Assembly (NCBI GenBank): GCA_020720815.1
Contig: DYNY01000006.1
Coordinates: 1-60,440 of the forward strand
Source: Candidatus Elulimicrobium sp.
Lineage (GTDB): Bacteria; Patescibacteriota; Minisyncoccia; Phycocordibacterales; UBA918
Direction of reading: 5' to 3'
Length of the DNA: 60,440 bases
Position numbers and translations under genes: made by a program. How positions within the stretch are numbered: position 1 is the stretch's first letter; every line of letters starts with the position of its first letter. The notes under the pieces are model-generated. The model had not been told where the DNA came from. It saw nothing but the letters and a program-made list of their open reading frames with translations, and ran no database searches. Below, one piece after another: positions 38,492 through 47,836 of the stretch.

Positions 38492-39019
38492 ATGTTTTTA
38501 CAATTAACGGGAAATTTAAATTTAAAACTATCCCGAGGAGGAGATACATCTAGTTTAAGTGACTGGTATACTAAAGCTATGGAAAAACTACCCAAGAAAG
38601 AGAAAGTTGCTAAGCAAGAAAAAATGTCATTGGTGGAGCAACAGCGACAGGAAGCTTTTACGGCTGTCTTGGATAAATTAGCTGAACGTTTCCCAAGTGA
38701 ACTCAAGAAAAGTTTTGAATCACACGGCAAGAAGTATGCGCTCACTAGCCCTGAAGATTGTATGGTTGCGTTTGCTCAACAAAATCGCGAGGTGGTCGAG
38801 AGTCTTTATTCAGAAATAAAAGACCAATACGATTACCGCTCCGAACAAGCTATTGCTAAACTCTTTGCTTTGTTTATGGCTTATGAAAAAACCGTCGCTC
38901 TTTATGCTGAGCTGCGAAGTTATTATCCGACTGTGGCTGCTAGGGTTGAGGTGCAGTTGCCACCGCTTTCTCATATAGCCATTCATGGTATGAATACGTG
39001 GGATGAGATAAATAAATAA
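38492..39019 (+). CDS. Hypothetical protein (start may be 38580)
   Basis: MEKLPKKEKVAKQEKM...; upstream of the GH15-like gene. Confidence 0.6.
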   Translation: MFLQLTGNLNLKLSRGGDTSSLSDWYTKAMEKLPKKEKVAKQEKMSLVEQQRQEAFTAVLDKLAERFPSELKKSFESHGKKYALTSPEDCMVAFAQQNREVVESLYSEIKDQYDYRSEQAIAKLFALFMAYEKTVALYAELRSYYPTVAARVEVQLPPLSHIAIHGMNTWDEINK

Positions 39020-39044
39020 TATTAGTGGCCTAGTACTGTTAAGT

Positions 39045-40100
39045 ATGTCTTCTTTTGATTTTGATGCTGAAATTGTGGCGCATTTGGCGGTTGTGCGCTC
39101 GCTTCAGAAACCTTCCGGTGTTTTCACTGCTTCAGCTCATAATGTATTCACCGGTTATGATAAGGCTTGGCTACGTGACATTTACTTTATGACGCTTGGT
39201 TTTTTAGAGACAGGCGAATTGGAGACTGTACAAAAAGCAGCGAAAGCTTTACTGACTGTTTTTGTGAAACATAAAGATAAGATTAATTGGGCGATAGCTA
39301 ATAAACCACACGAAACTTGGCAATATATTCACGCCCGCTTTCATCCAGAAACCTTTGAGGAGTATTGGGAAGAATGGGGTAATAGTCAAAATGATGCTGT
39401 GGGAGAAGTATTAAATATTTTAGTCGAGTTAGAGCTTAGAGGTGCTAGTGTCATAGATACACCAGAAGAACGAGAAATGCTACAAAGTATTATTGATTAT
39501 TTGATAGCTTTGGAATATTGGCATGATCCCGATAACGGTATTTGGGAAGAGAACATGGAAGTTCATGCTTCTTCAGTCGGCTCATGTGTAGCATCGTTAA
39601 AGAAAGCACAACTTTTACCATGGCTTAAGGTAGCAACTGATGCGATAGTACTAGGTGAATCAGCGTTACATGAACTCTTGCCTCGCGAATCAAGAAATAA
39701 ATTTGCCGATCTCGCTTTACTATCCCTTATCTACCCGTTTGCAGTAACGACTGAAGAAGAGACGATGGAGATTTTGCATAATGTTGAGTATCACCTGACG
39801 CGCGATAAGGGCGTGATTCGTTATAAACTAGATCGGTACTATAATAATAATGAAGATGGCTATAGTGAAGAAGCCGAGTGGTGTTTTGGTCTATCTTGGC
39901 TGGCAATTATTTACGCTGAAAGAGGTGAAAAAGAGAAAGCTTACTACTATTTACGTCGAGCCAAAGCTACCGTGACACCAGCTGGTTTGGTGCCCGAACT
40001 ATATTATTCCCATACCGGTAGACCAAATGACAACACACCACTTGGGTGGGCCGAGAGTATGTATGTAGTAGCACTGAAGAAAGTACAAGATTTAGGGTAA
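39045..40100 (+). CDS. GH15-like glycoside hydrolase family protein
   Basis: GYDKAWLRDIYFMTLGFLE; YYNNNEDGYSEEAEWCFGLSWLAIIYAERGE; alpha/alpha-barrel style. Confidence 0.75.
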   Translation: MSSFDFDAEIVAHLAVVRSLQKPSGVFTASAHNVFTGYDKAWLRDIYFMTLGFLETGELETVQKAAKALLTVFVKHKDKINWAIANKPHETWQYIHARFHPETFEEYWEEWGNSQNDAVGEVLNILVELELRGASVIDTPEEREMLQSIIDYLIALEYWHDPDNGIWEENMEVHASSVGSCVASLKKAQLLPWLKVATDAIVLGESALHELLPRESRNKFADLALLSLIYPFAVTTEEETMEILHNVEYHLTRDKGVIRYKLDRYYNNNEDGYSEEAEWCFGLSWLAIIYAERGEKEKAYYYLRRAKATVTPAGLVPELYYSHTGRPNDNTPLGWAESMYVVALKKVQDLG

Positions 40101-40108
40101 GGTAGAGT

Positions 40109-40153
40109 AAAACCCTAGTCCGACAAAATTTGATTTTGTCGGACTAGGGTTTT
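40109..40153 (+). terminator. Terminator with 21-bp stem
   Basis: AAAACCCTAGTCCGACAAAAT-TTG-ATTTTGTCGGACTAGGGTTTT. Confidence 0.85.
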
Positions 40154-40182
40154 ATGGTATCAATACCATATTAAACAAATTT

Positions 40183-41040
40183 ATGTCACAACAACCAGTT
40201 ATTTGTTTTTATCACAAGCATTGTGTGGACGGTACGGCCTCAGCGGGGGTGGTATTGAAAAAGTACCCGCACGCACAAACTTTTCCGCTCGGCTTTGATA
40301 CCATTAATGAAGATTTAGCTAAAGCGCTACCATACATTACCCGGGATAGTCTTATTGTCTATGTCGATAATGCAATGAACTTAGAACAAATAGCAATCCT
40401 GGGTAATGAGGTACTGGTAATTGACCATCATATTTCTGAGCGAGCTCGGGTAGAAGAAATAGCTAGAAACAATAAGAGGGTTACTTTTATTTTTGATTTA
40501 GAACAATCAGGTGCGACTTTGACTTGGCAGTATTTTTTTTCATCCGAAAAAATGCCACTTCTTTTATCTTATATCCGCGATATTGATATTTGGCGAAATG
40601 AATTATTACCAGAATCCACCTACGTTCATTTATTTTTATCTAGCTACCGCGATAAGCCGAAAGAAATAGAAGCCTTACTGTCTAGTGATTTAGGTGATTG
40701 TCTAGCGACTGGGAAAGTCTTGGCTGAATATGTCGAAAGAGAAGTGGTAAAATATACCGAACTCAAGCCGATTACGATTAAAGTTTCAGATTGGAAGGTG
40801 CCAGCTTACAATGTCACTGGCCACCAGTCAAAGGTTGGACACCTACTTTCTTTGGAGTTAAATGAGGCTGTTATTATGTATACTATTTCTGGTGATAGTA
40901 TACGCTGCTCCATTCGTTCCATAGCTGGTCAATCACCGACTGCTTTAGAGGTGGCAAAAGTATTGGGTGGCGGCGGTCACGAACATTCATCTGGAGCTGG
41001 AGTTGATAGAAACTACTTCCTTTCATTAGTCATTGACTAG
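40183..41040 (+). CDS. DHH family phosphoesterase
   Basis: CFYHKHCVDGTASAGVVL, LVIDHHISE, GGGGHEHSSGA. Confidence 0.88.
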   Translation: MSQQPVICFYHKHCVDGTASAGVVLKKYPHAQTFPLGFDTINEDLAKALPYITRDSLIVYVDNAMNLEQIAILGNEVLVIDHHISERARVEEIARNNKRVTFIFDLEQSGATLTWQYFFSSEKMPLLLSYIRDIDIWRNELLPESTYVHLFLSSYRDKPKEIEALLSSDLGDCLATGKVLAEYVEREVVKYTELKPITIKVSDWKVPAYNVTGHQSKVGHLLSLELNEAVIMYTISGDSIRCSIRSIAGQSPTALEVAKVLGGGGHEHSSGAGVDRNYFLSLVID

Positions 41041-41058
41041 CTTTGCTATAATATAGCC

Positions 41059-41634
41059 ATGTTAAACAAAATATTGTATGTGTTTTTGGTTATTGCAGTT
41101 ATCACTGGGATAGCCCGTCTATTTATTAATAATTCAACTAGTGTTCCAGTAGAAGAAGTAGCTTGTACGATGGACGCTATGCGTTGTCTGGATGGTTCTT
41201 ATGTTGGTAGGACGGGAGAGAAGTGTGAGTTTGTTTGTCCAAAGTTACCTACCGTAGCGCCAGAAATACAAGTTAGTATTGATGATAGGGCGGATCTAAT
41301 AATGCTCAATAGTCCAGTGCCGGGTGGAATAGTTGAAAGTGGAGATATTATTTCTGGGCAAGCTCGCGGACAGTGGTTCTTTGAAGGTAGTTTTCCAGTA
41401 GTATTAACTAACTGGGACGGACTCATTATTGCTGAAGGGGTAATAGCTGCAAAGGGGGAGTGGATGACAACTGAATTTGTTCCATTTTCAGTTACTTTAA
41501 ATTTTGTTAATCCATACTCTGAAGGTAGTCCAGACTTTATGAAATCAGGTAGTATAATATTGCAGAAAGATAATCCGTCTGGACTACCAGAGCATGATGA
41601 CGCACTAGAAATCCCAATTCGTTTTGCCAAATAA
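41059..41634 (+). CDS. Gmad2 immunoglobulin-like domain protein
   Basis: LIMLNSPVPGGIVESGDIISGQARGQWFFEGSFPVVLTNWDGLIIAEG. Confidence 0.82.
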   Translation: MLNKILYVFLVIAVITGIARLFINNSTSVPVEEVACTMDAMRCLDGSYVGRTGEKCEFVCPKLPTVAPEIQVSIDDRADLIMLNSPVPGGIVESGDIISGQARGQWFFEGSFPVVLTNWDGLIIAEGVIAAKGEWMTTEFVPFSVTLNFVNPYSEGSPDFMKSGSIILQKDNPSGLPEHDDALEIPIRFAK

Positions 41635-41689
41635 CGTGGTTGTTTGTTACAATTAGGGCACGATATATTAGTCGATAAGTAATACATTT

Positions 41690-41758
41690 ATGGCCAAAGG
41701 AACCGATATGCGTAAAGAAAAAAAGAAGCCAAAGAAGGATAAGACAGAACTGAAGTAG
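41690..41758 (+). CDS. 22-aa Lys-rich small protein
   Basis: MAKGTDMRKEKKKPKKDKTELK* followed directly by a terminator. Confidence 0.6.
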   Translation: MAKGTDMRKEKKKPKKDKTELK

Positions 41759-41762
41759 TCAT

Positions 41763-41801
41763 AAAAACAGCCTATCCCTTTAAGGGATAGGCTGTTTTTA
41801 T
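41763..41801 (+). terminator. Terminator
   Basis: AAAAACAGCCTATCCCTT..AAGGGATAGGCTGTTTTT. Confidence 0.85.
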
Positions 41802-41839
41802 GCTTGCGAATAAGAAAATATTGGAACATAATTTTAGCT

Positions 41840-42139
41840 ATGGATTTTATAAAAGACCACATTGCATACTTAAAAGATAATCCAAAAGGTTATTGGTTTA
41901 AGCGGAAGTTATATGGTTGGGGTTGGACTCCGGTACGAGTCGAAGGTTGGATAACTATAATCTTATATATTGCTGGGGTTATATATTTTGCCGTTAAAGC
42001 AGATAATATAACACCAAACACTTTACCGAGTCGTGAATATATTGTGCCGATCATTGTTCTCACCATCATTCTTTTATTCATTTGCTACGTGAAAGGAGAG
42101 AAACCAAAATGGCAATGGGGGACTACCAAAAGAAAATAA
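41840..42139 (+). CDS. Small membrane protein
   Basis: MDFIKDHIAYLKDNPKGYWFKRKLYGWGWTPVRVEGWITIILYIAGVIYF. Confidence 0.75.
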   Translation: MDFIKDHIAYLKDNPKGYWFKRKLYGWGWTPVRVEGWITIILYIAGVIYFAVKADNITPNTLPSREYIVPIIVLTIILLFICYVKGEKPKWQWGTTKRK

Positions 42140-42266
42140 TAAAAGGTGATAAATAAGATTACAAACACACAAAGGGCTTTCCTTATATATACTAAGGAAA
42201 GCCCTTGTATTAATGAGTCAAATTACCTCTTACATCTCAGTTAAAAATAGTGTATGTTACTGTCCT

Positions 42267-43745
42267 ATGTCACGTAGTGATGGAATAATTGTTTTTAAAG
42301 ATGTCTCGTACGAGTACGATGCTACCAGACCAATTTTAAAAGAGGCTAGTTTTGTAGTGCGTCGTGGAGCCAAAATTACTTTAATGGGACAAAATGGCGC
42401 AGGTAAAAGTACTATCTTTTCACTCATTACTCGTGATCGTTACCCTGATGAAGGTGATATTAATATTGAACCAAAAACCACTATAGCTATTTCGAGGCAA
42501 ATTATTCCCCGAGCTGAACTGGAGCTTTCTATCAGGGCTTTTTTTGAGCAGTGCTTTCCAGAGAAAGTTTATGATATTGATCCAAAGATTGATGAAGTAT
42601 TAGAAGTGGTAAATCTTACACCAACGGAAAAGCAACGGGAGACATTCAAGGACAGAATTATTGGCAGTTTTTCTGGTGGACAGCAGGCTCGTTTACTTTT
42701 GGCCCAGGCGTTAATTCAGAATCCTGACGTTTTGCTTTTAGACGAGCCGACTAACAATCTTGACGTTGCTGGTATTGCTCACTTAACTACTTTTCTTAAG
42801 GAATACTCTAAGACGGTGTTGGTTATTTCTCATGATGCTGATTTTTTAAATTCTTTTACCCACGGTGTTTTGTATTTAAACACTCAGAAAAGACAAGTAG
42901 AACAATATAATGGAAACTATCATACGGTAGTAAAAGACATAACAGCGCAAGTAGAAAAAGAGCAACGTGAAAACGCTCGCTTATCTAAAGAGATTCAAGC
43001 TAATAAAGAAAAGATTAACTATTTTGCTAGTAAGGGTGGAAAGATGCGCCTTGTGGCTAAACGAATGCGTGATGAGGTGGAAGAAGCTGAAGAAAATAAA
43101 GTGGATGTTCGACGCGAGGACAAGACTATCCGTCCATTCACCATTACGCCTCATGATGATGTTCCACTAGAAGTAGTCCGCCTGTCTTCTGTCACAGTAA
43201 TAAAAAACCACGACCCTAAAGAAATCTCATGTGAGGTGGTGCTTAAGCGTGGCCAACATTTACAAATAATAGGCCCAAATGGCATTGGTAAAACTACTCT
43301 GCTAGAGAAACTAGCCTCCGGTCACGCTAAGGGTGAACACGTTACACTAGGAGTAGCAATCGGTTATTATCGTCAAGACTTTTCCAACTTACAATTTGAT
43401 AAAACCGTTTTTGAAACGTTGATGGATTCAATGGAACGTAAGGTGGAAGAAGAGATGCGCGGAATTGCCGCCGGCTTCTTACTTTTTGGTGACGTAATGA
43501 AAACAAAAGTTGGTAATCTATCAGAAGGTCAGAAGGGTTTGGTGGCTTTTGCTAAATTGACGATGGAAAAACCGGGACTGCTAATTCTTGATGAACCGAC
43601 AAACCATATAAATTTCCGTCACATCCCAATTATTGCTAGTGCCCTTCATGAGTACAAAGGAGCGATGATTTTGGTTTCGCATGTGCCAGAATTCGTTTCC
43701 CAAATCCGCGTCGATGAGATACTTGATTTAGCTAAGCTTAAATGA
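42267..43745 (+). CDS. ABC-F family ATP-binding cassette protein
   Basis: Two ATPase domains: GQNGAGKST/FSGGQQARLLLAQAL/LLLDEPTNNLD and GPNGIGKTT/LSEGQKGLVAFAKL/LILDEPTNHI. Confidence 0.93.
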   Translation: MSRSDGIIVFKDVSYEYDATRPILKEASFVVRRGAKITLMGQNGAGKSTIFSLITRDRYPDEGDINIEPKTTIAISRQIIPRAELELSIRAFFEQCFPEKVYDIDPKIDEVLEVVNLTPTEKQRETFKDRIIGSFSGGQQARLLLAQALIQNPDVLLLDEPTNNLDVAGIAHLTTFLKEYSKTVLVISHDADFLNSFTHGVLYLNTQKRQVEQYNGNYHTVVKDITAQVEKEQRENARLSKEIQANKEKINYFASKGGKMRLVAKRMRDEVEEAEENKVDVRREDKTIRPFTITPHDDVPLEVVRLSSVTVIKNHDPKEISCEVVLKRGQHLQIIGPNGIGKTTLLEKLASGHAKGEHVTLGVAIGYYRQDFSNLQFDKTVFETLMDSMERKVEEEMRGIAAGFLLFGDVMKTKVGNLSEGQKGLVAFAKLTMEKPGLLILDEPTNHINFRHIPIIASALHEYKGAMILVSHVPEFVSQIRVDEILDLAKLK

Positions 43746-43875
43746 AGTAAGCTAACGAACGGTAGCGAATATAATTTTAATTAGTCATGACTTGCTCTTT
43801 CCTTGGGCAAGTCGCTGAAGCTGGAGTCCTAAAACTTACAACAAAATCTCCAACCTGACGGTTGTTGTTTTGCTT

Positions 43876-44150
43876 TCAATCACTCGCTAAAAGATTAATC
43901 GCTTCTTCAATTTTTCCGGCACGGTCTTTCCTGGGGAGACTTTCACAACGGTTTATATGACCTATTATGTATTGCTCACTAGCGCGCTACGAGCGGCTTT
44001 TATTTGGGTGATGAACTCTTTGCAGTTCTCAGTGTCAGACTCTGCCAGTAGATGACGTAGGGCATGAATTTGTCCCTCGGCTCGATTCAGTCTATTTATT
44101 ATATTTTTTTGTAGTTCTTTATCCATACGTATATTATGCGTTTTGCTCAA
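43876..44150 (-). pseudogene. csoR: CsoR/FrmR-family metal-sensing repressor with internal frameshift
   Basis: MSKTHNIRMDKELQKNIINRLNRAEGQIHALRHLLAESDTENCKEFITQIKAARSAL then, in another frame, EQYIIGHINRCESLPRKDRAGKIEEAINLLASD*. Confidence 0.75.
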
Positions 44151-44170
44151 AATGGTGCAATACGGTGCAC

Positions 44171-44203
44171 TTTACAATATACCCCCATAGGGTATATTGT
44201 AAA
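44171..44203. promoter_or_regulatory. CsoR-type operator palindrome
   Basis: TTTACAATATACCC-CCATA-GGGTATATTGTAAA, 14-bp perfect arms with an ATACCC...GGGTAT core. Confidence 0.75.
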
Positions 44204-44353
44204 CTCACAAATATAATGTTAGTAAAGTATTACAATTGAGGTAATACCAGCCACAATTTAGCAAATTTGCAAAGTCCGAAGTAACCCTTTTAGGGTATGG
44301 GGTACTTGCGGTATATTATGGTCCGTTCTGTAGAAGTTAATTAAAATATATAT

Positions 44354-44593
44354 ATGTTTGAATTGAAAGTTAGAGGACAAGTTGAGAAAGTTTTATTAAA
44401 GGATATCTTGGTACTCAGGCAAGCTTTTGTGTTAGCTAGCGTATTAATTATTATTGGTACGATATTAGGAATAAATATCCACCCTTACTTTTTTGTGTTA
44501 CCTCTTATTGTGAGTGGCGGTTTGATGTTTTCCGGGTTGGTTGGCTGGTGCCCTATGTCAGTGATCTTGAGTAAGTTGCCTTGCAATAAATAG
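44354..44593 (+). CDS. DUF2892 (YgaP-like TM domain) protein
   Basis: LASVLIIIGTILGINIHPYFFVLPLIVSGGLMFSGLVGWCPMSVILSKLPCNK. Confidence 0.75.
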   Translation: MFELKVRGQVEKVLLKDILVLRQAFVLASVLIIIGTILGINIHPYFFVLPLIVSGGLMFSGLVGWCPMSVILSKLPCNK

Positions 44594-44705
44594 TATTAAA
44601 TAACAAAACTAGACAGCCAGGCCGAATTGGTCTTTGTTATTGCTTAATCATCATAAGTCCTGTAACGTTTTAGCTATTATGTACCATTTATAAGTGAGTG
44701 GCATC

Positions 44706-45863
44706 ATGGAGTTTAAACGCACATTAAAGACAATAATCGCTGATTTTAAGACTGGTAACACAGCCAGTTTTGAGGAGCTTTATCACCTCTTTTTGCCAGC
44801 TATATTTGCGTTTGTCTCTCATCGTACTGTTACTCGTGAGGTGGCTAAAGATGTTACCCAAGATTCGTTTATTGAGGAAGAGGGCACTGTTACTGACTAC
44901 GATAATGCTACTAATGCCTCAAGTACCGGAGCGATTATTACTTTTTCTGCTAAAGCAGATGTATTTACTGATATTACGGTAGTGTAAGTAAAAGCTAATG
45001 ATCAAAGGCGTATCTTTACTATCGCTACCACTACTAAGGCTGGGGTAATAGCTGAAATTGCTAGTAATTATGATTTAGAATTGAGTGCAATTGAGGTCGC
45101 CTTGGATTTTGAGATTAAAAACAGGGCCAGTCGCCCAAGTGAGCGAGGAGTGGTGTTTGTAGATTCTACTGGGGAAGAAAGAATTAGTAAGGCAGTGAAT
45201 GTTCTCTTAGATGTTTTGGTGGAAGTAGATAATGAAAATGCCCGCAACGGTCTGCTAACAGCCTTGCTAGCTCAGATTGATAATGTTTCGGTTAAAGGTC
45301 GGGGTAATAGTCAGGGTAATGACTCTAAAATAGACGTGAGTACAGAAGAAAATATGGTTCGTATTGATGATGACAGAGTAGAAATTAATGACGATAGTTA
45401 TCACATCAAGATTGATAAGGATGAGAAAATTAAGGCAAAGAAAGGTGGCGATTTCCGCGATAAAGTTGATAACGGATATTATTCAACGGGTACTTCTACA
45501 GCAACTACCTCAACCAAAATTAAATTAGAAGTAGAGGCTGACGTTTATACTGATATAACCGAGGTTAGGGTGGAGTTAAATGGTACTAAGTCAAACTTTG
45601 TTACAATTGCAAAGACAAAAGATACTGTGGTACAGGAGGTGGCCGTGCTTTATATGGCGGAAGAATCTTTAGTACTGGAAGTATTGGACTTTGAAATCAA
45701 AGAAGGTTCTAGTCTTGGAGATGACCCTCAAAATATTGATGACGAATACAGTGACGATGACGAAGAAGAAGTTGATAGTGACCGTAGAGAAGACAAAAAA
45801 GATGGTGAAGGAGGTAGGGGTAATGATAAAGGTGAGGATGAAGAAGATGAGAGTGATGATTAA
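44706..45863 (+). pseudogene. Chimeric ECF sigma region 2 fused to a repeat/acidic-tail protein, with an in-frame TAA at 44985-44987
   Basis: FKTGNTASFEELYHLFLPAIFAFVSHRTVTREVAKDVTQDSFI joined to duplicated (A/V)EADV(F/Y)TDIT...LDFEIK repeats; both listed ORFs are in the same frame. Confidence 0.6.
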
Positions 45864-45868
45864 TACTT

Positions 45869-45920
45869 AAGCTAAATAAGAAAAACCTAGTTGTAACACT
45901 AGGTTTTTCTTATTTAGCTT
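45869..45920. terminator. Terminator with 23-bp stem
   Basis: AAGCTAAATAAGAAAAACCTAGT-TGTAAC-ACTAGGTTTTTCTTATTTAGCTT. Confidence 0.88.
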
Positions 45921-45937
45921 TCTTAGTATTTAATAAT

Positions 45938-46672
45938 TTAAATTGTCTCAAGTAGAATACTTAGATCAGCCAACGATACTTTCCCGTCATCATTTAAATC
46001 GCTCCGCTTTGCGTTTGAAATTAAATCACCAAGCAAAACGCTTACATCGGCAATCGACTGTTTACCATCATCGGAAAGATCAAAGTTTTTACCTAGACTA
46101 CCGCCCACTATGGTTATATCTTTAGTTGTTTCTAGAGGTACAATCTCTCCCTCTGATGAAACGTTTACGATTGTATCTAATGATGTCGCCAGTACTTCAT
46201 TCGTACCAAGACCATCATGACGTAGCATGCGACTATCTTTTAGTGAGATGTAGCTAACACCAGGTTGTTCTAAAAAGAAGGTGATCGTAATAAGGGGTGA
46301 ACTTCCGGTAAATCCACCAGGTTTGGTAGTGCCTCCTATAAAATGTAGTGTACCCTCTCCATTTATGTACCAAGGTTTTTCTGCCCATAAGTCAGCGGCT
46401 GATTCATTGTATGAAATTTTAGCGACGGAGAGTTTGGTGGAATCAAAATTAATTACTCCGGCAAATACATTGACAGGAGTTTCAGATTCTACTCCTAGAG
46501 TTACAGTCACACTCTCTCCTTTTGTGTTAATAAGGGTTTGTGGTGTGATGGTAAATCTAGCATGTTCACCACTAGTGGTTGAAGCGACATAACCACCGAG
46601 TGAAAAAATGGCCGCAATGATACTGGCAACTAATAATTTACTAAAGTGGAATGAAAACATATTTAGTGGCAC
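45938..46672 (-). CDS. Secreted cohesin-domain protein with C-terminal dockerin type I-like repeats
   Basis: Cohesin-like VTVTLGVESETPVNVFAGVINFDSTKLSV; DLSDDGKQSIADVSVLLGDL and DLNDDGKVSLADLSILLETI. Confidence 0.8.
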   Translation of the reverse strand: MPLNMFSFHFSKLLVASIIAAIFSLGGYVASTTSGEHARFTITPQTLINTKGESVTVTLGVESETPVNVFAGVINFDSTKLSVAKISYNESAADLWAEKPWYINGEGTLHFIGGTTKPGGFTGSSPLITITFFLEQPGVSYISLKDSRMLRHDGLGTNEVLATSLDTIVNVSSEGEIVPLETTKDITIVGGSLGKNFDLSDDGKQSIADVSVLLGDLISNAKRSDLNDDGKVSLADLSILLETI

Positions 46673-46729
46673 AAAAGGTGTCTCGCTACAAGTAGTATAG
46701 CATTAAGGACTTGAGCGAATGATAGTTCA

Positions 46730-47065
46730 TTAAAATTTCTTTCCGTCGACTTTCTTTAGGATTAGGTCATCAGTATTCAAGCCCTCAAGACAATTTAGAT
46801 TTATAGCTATCGTTTCACCACTTTGACCAAATGGCTGTACACCACAGATTTGGCAAAAGCGGTGGTCAATTTGTTTTTTATTAAATTGATAAGTGGTGAG
46901 TTTAGCTTCGCCGGAAAGTAGAGTAAATTGGCTTTTTGGGACAAACGCCAGTAAAAAGCCTTTGCGTTTGCAATGGCTACAGTTACAACTAAGAGCTTCC
47001 GCAAAATCACCCTCTACTTCAAACGTGACGGACCCACAGTGACAGCTACCTTTATGTGTTTTCAT
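46730..47065 (-). CDS. GFA family (CENP-V/GFA domain) protein
   Basis: GSCHCGSVTFEVEG, SCNCSHCKRKG, FCQICGVQPFG. Confidence 0.9.
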   Translation of the reverse strand: MKTHKGSCHCGSVTFEVEGDFAEALSCNCSHCKRKGFLLAFVPKSQFTLLSGEAKLTTYQFNKKQIDHRFCQICGVQPFGQSGETIAINLNCLEGLNTDDLILKKVDGKKF

Positions 47066-47132
47066 ATGTTTATAACCATATCAAGTTTAGGGCTAGTTGC
47101 GTAATTTCGGCTTTGGTCCACATTAAGCTTTA

Positions 47133-47834
47133 ATGTTGTTTGTCCATAAAGAAATTATTTTATTACTTACGGCCGAAGCCGGTACTGGTAACCAAGCGCA
47201 GTCTAGTTCCAGCTACACCGGAAGCCAGCACTTTTTTTACGCGGTACCAGTGCTAAAACGAAGGGTTATTATTAAGGCGGTAATTAAAAACCACCAGGCC
47301 AAAGAGTTGTTGGTGTTAGCCGACTCACTATTTAAGGGTCGTTCCCATGAGGAGAAAACAATGGGTGCCATGATTCTGACTTACCGCGAGGACGTCCGTC
47401 AGCTTTGCGATTTTTCAACCCTTGATAGTTGGCTTTCGGAGCTAGTGGGATGGGCGGAAATAGATGCTTTCTGTGGCGGTACTTTCAAAGCGGATGAGCT
47501 ACTAGCAAAACTTAAACCCTGGAAGCAATTTATTTGTACGTTAGCTCATGATGCAAATATTAATAAGCGGAGAGCCGCTTTAGTATTTCTAGTACACCCT
47601 ACCTCCCATACTGATGATGAGCGACTTCATGCCTTAGCTTTCAAACTCATCTTACAATTAGCGCCGGAGAAAGATATTCTGATTACCAAAGCTATCTCTT
47701 GGCTTTTGCGTAGCCAGATTGATACCAGGAAAAGCGTCGTGGCTGACTTTATAAAAACTTATGAAGGTGAATTGCCCAAAATAGCGGTACGGGAAACCAA
47801 GCATAAGCTTTTGACAGGGAAGAAGAATAAATAA
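47133..47834 (+). CDS. DNA alkylation repair (AlkD-like) protein
   Basis: EEKTMGAMILTYREDVRQLCDFSTLDSWLSELVGWAEIDAFC; KAISWLLRSQIDTRKSVV. Confidence 0.82.
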   Translation: MLFVHKEIILLLTAEAGTGNQAQSSSSYTGSQHFFYAVPVLKRRVIIKAVIKNHQAKELLVLADSLFKGRSHEEKTMGAMILTYREDVRQLCDFSTLDSWLSELVGWAEIDAFCGGTFKADELLAKLKPWKQFICTLAHDANINKRRAALVFLVHPTSHTDDERLHALAFKLILQLAPEKDILITKAISWLLRSQIDTRKSVVADFIKTYEGELPKIAVRETKHKLLTGKKNK

Positions 47835-47836
47835 AT

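Noticed and set aside
41199-41687. 162-aa minus-strand ORF opposite the Gmad2 gene
   Set aside because: Opposite a well-supported CDS; no recognisable motif.
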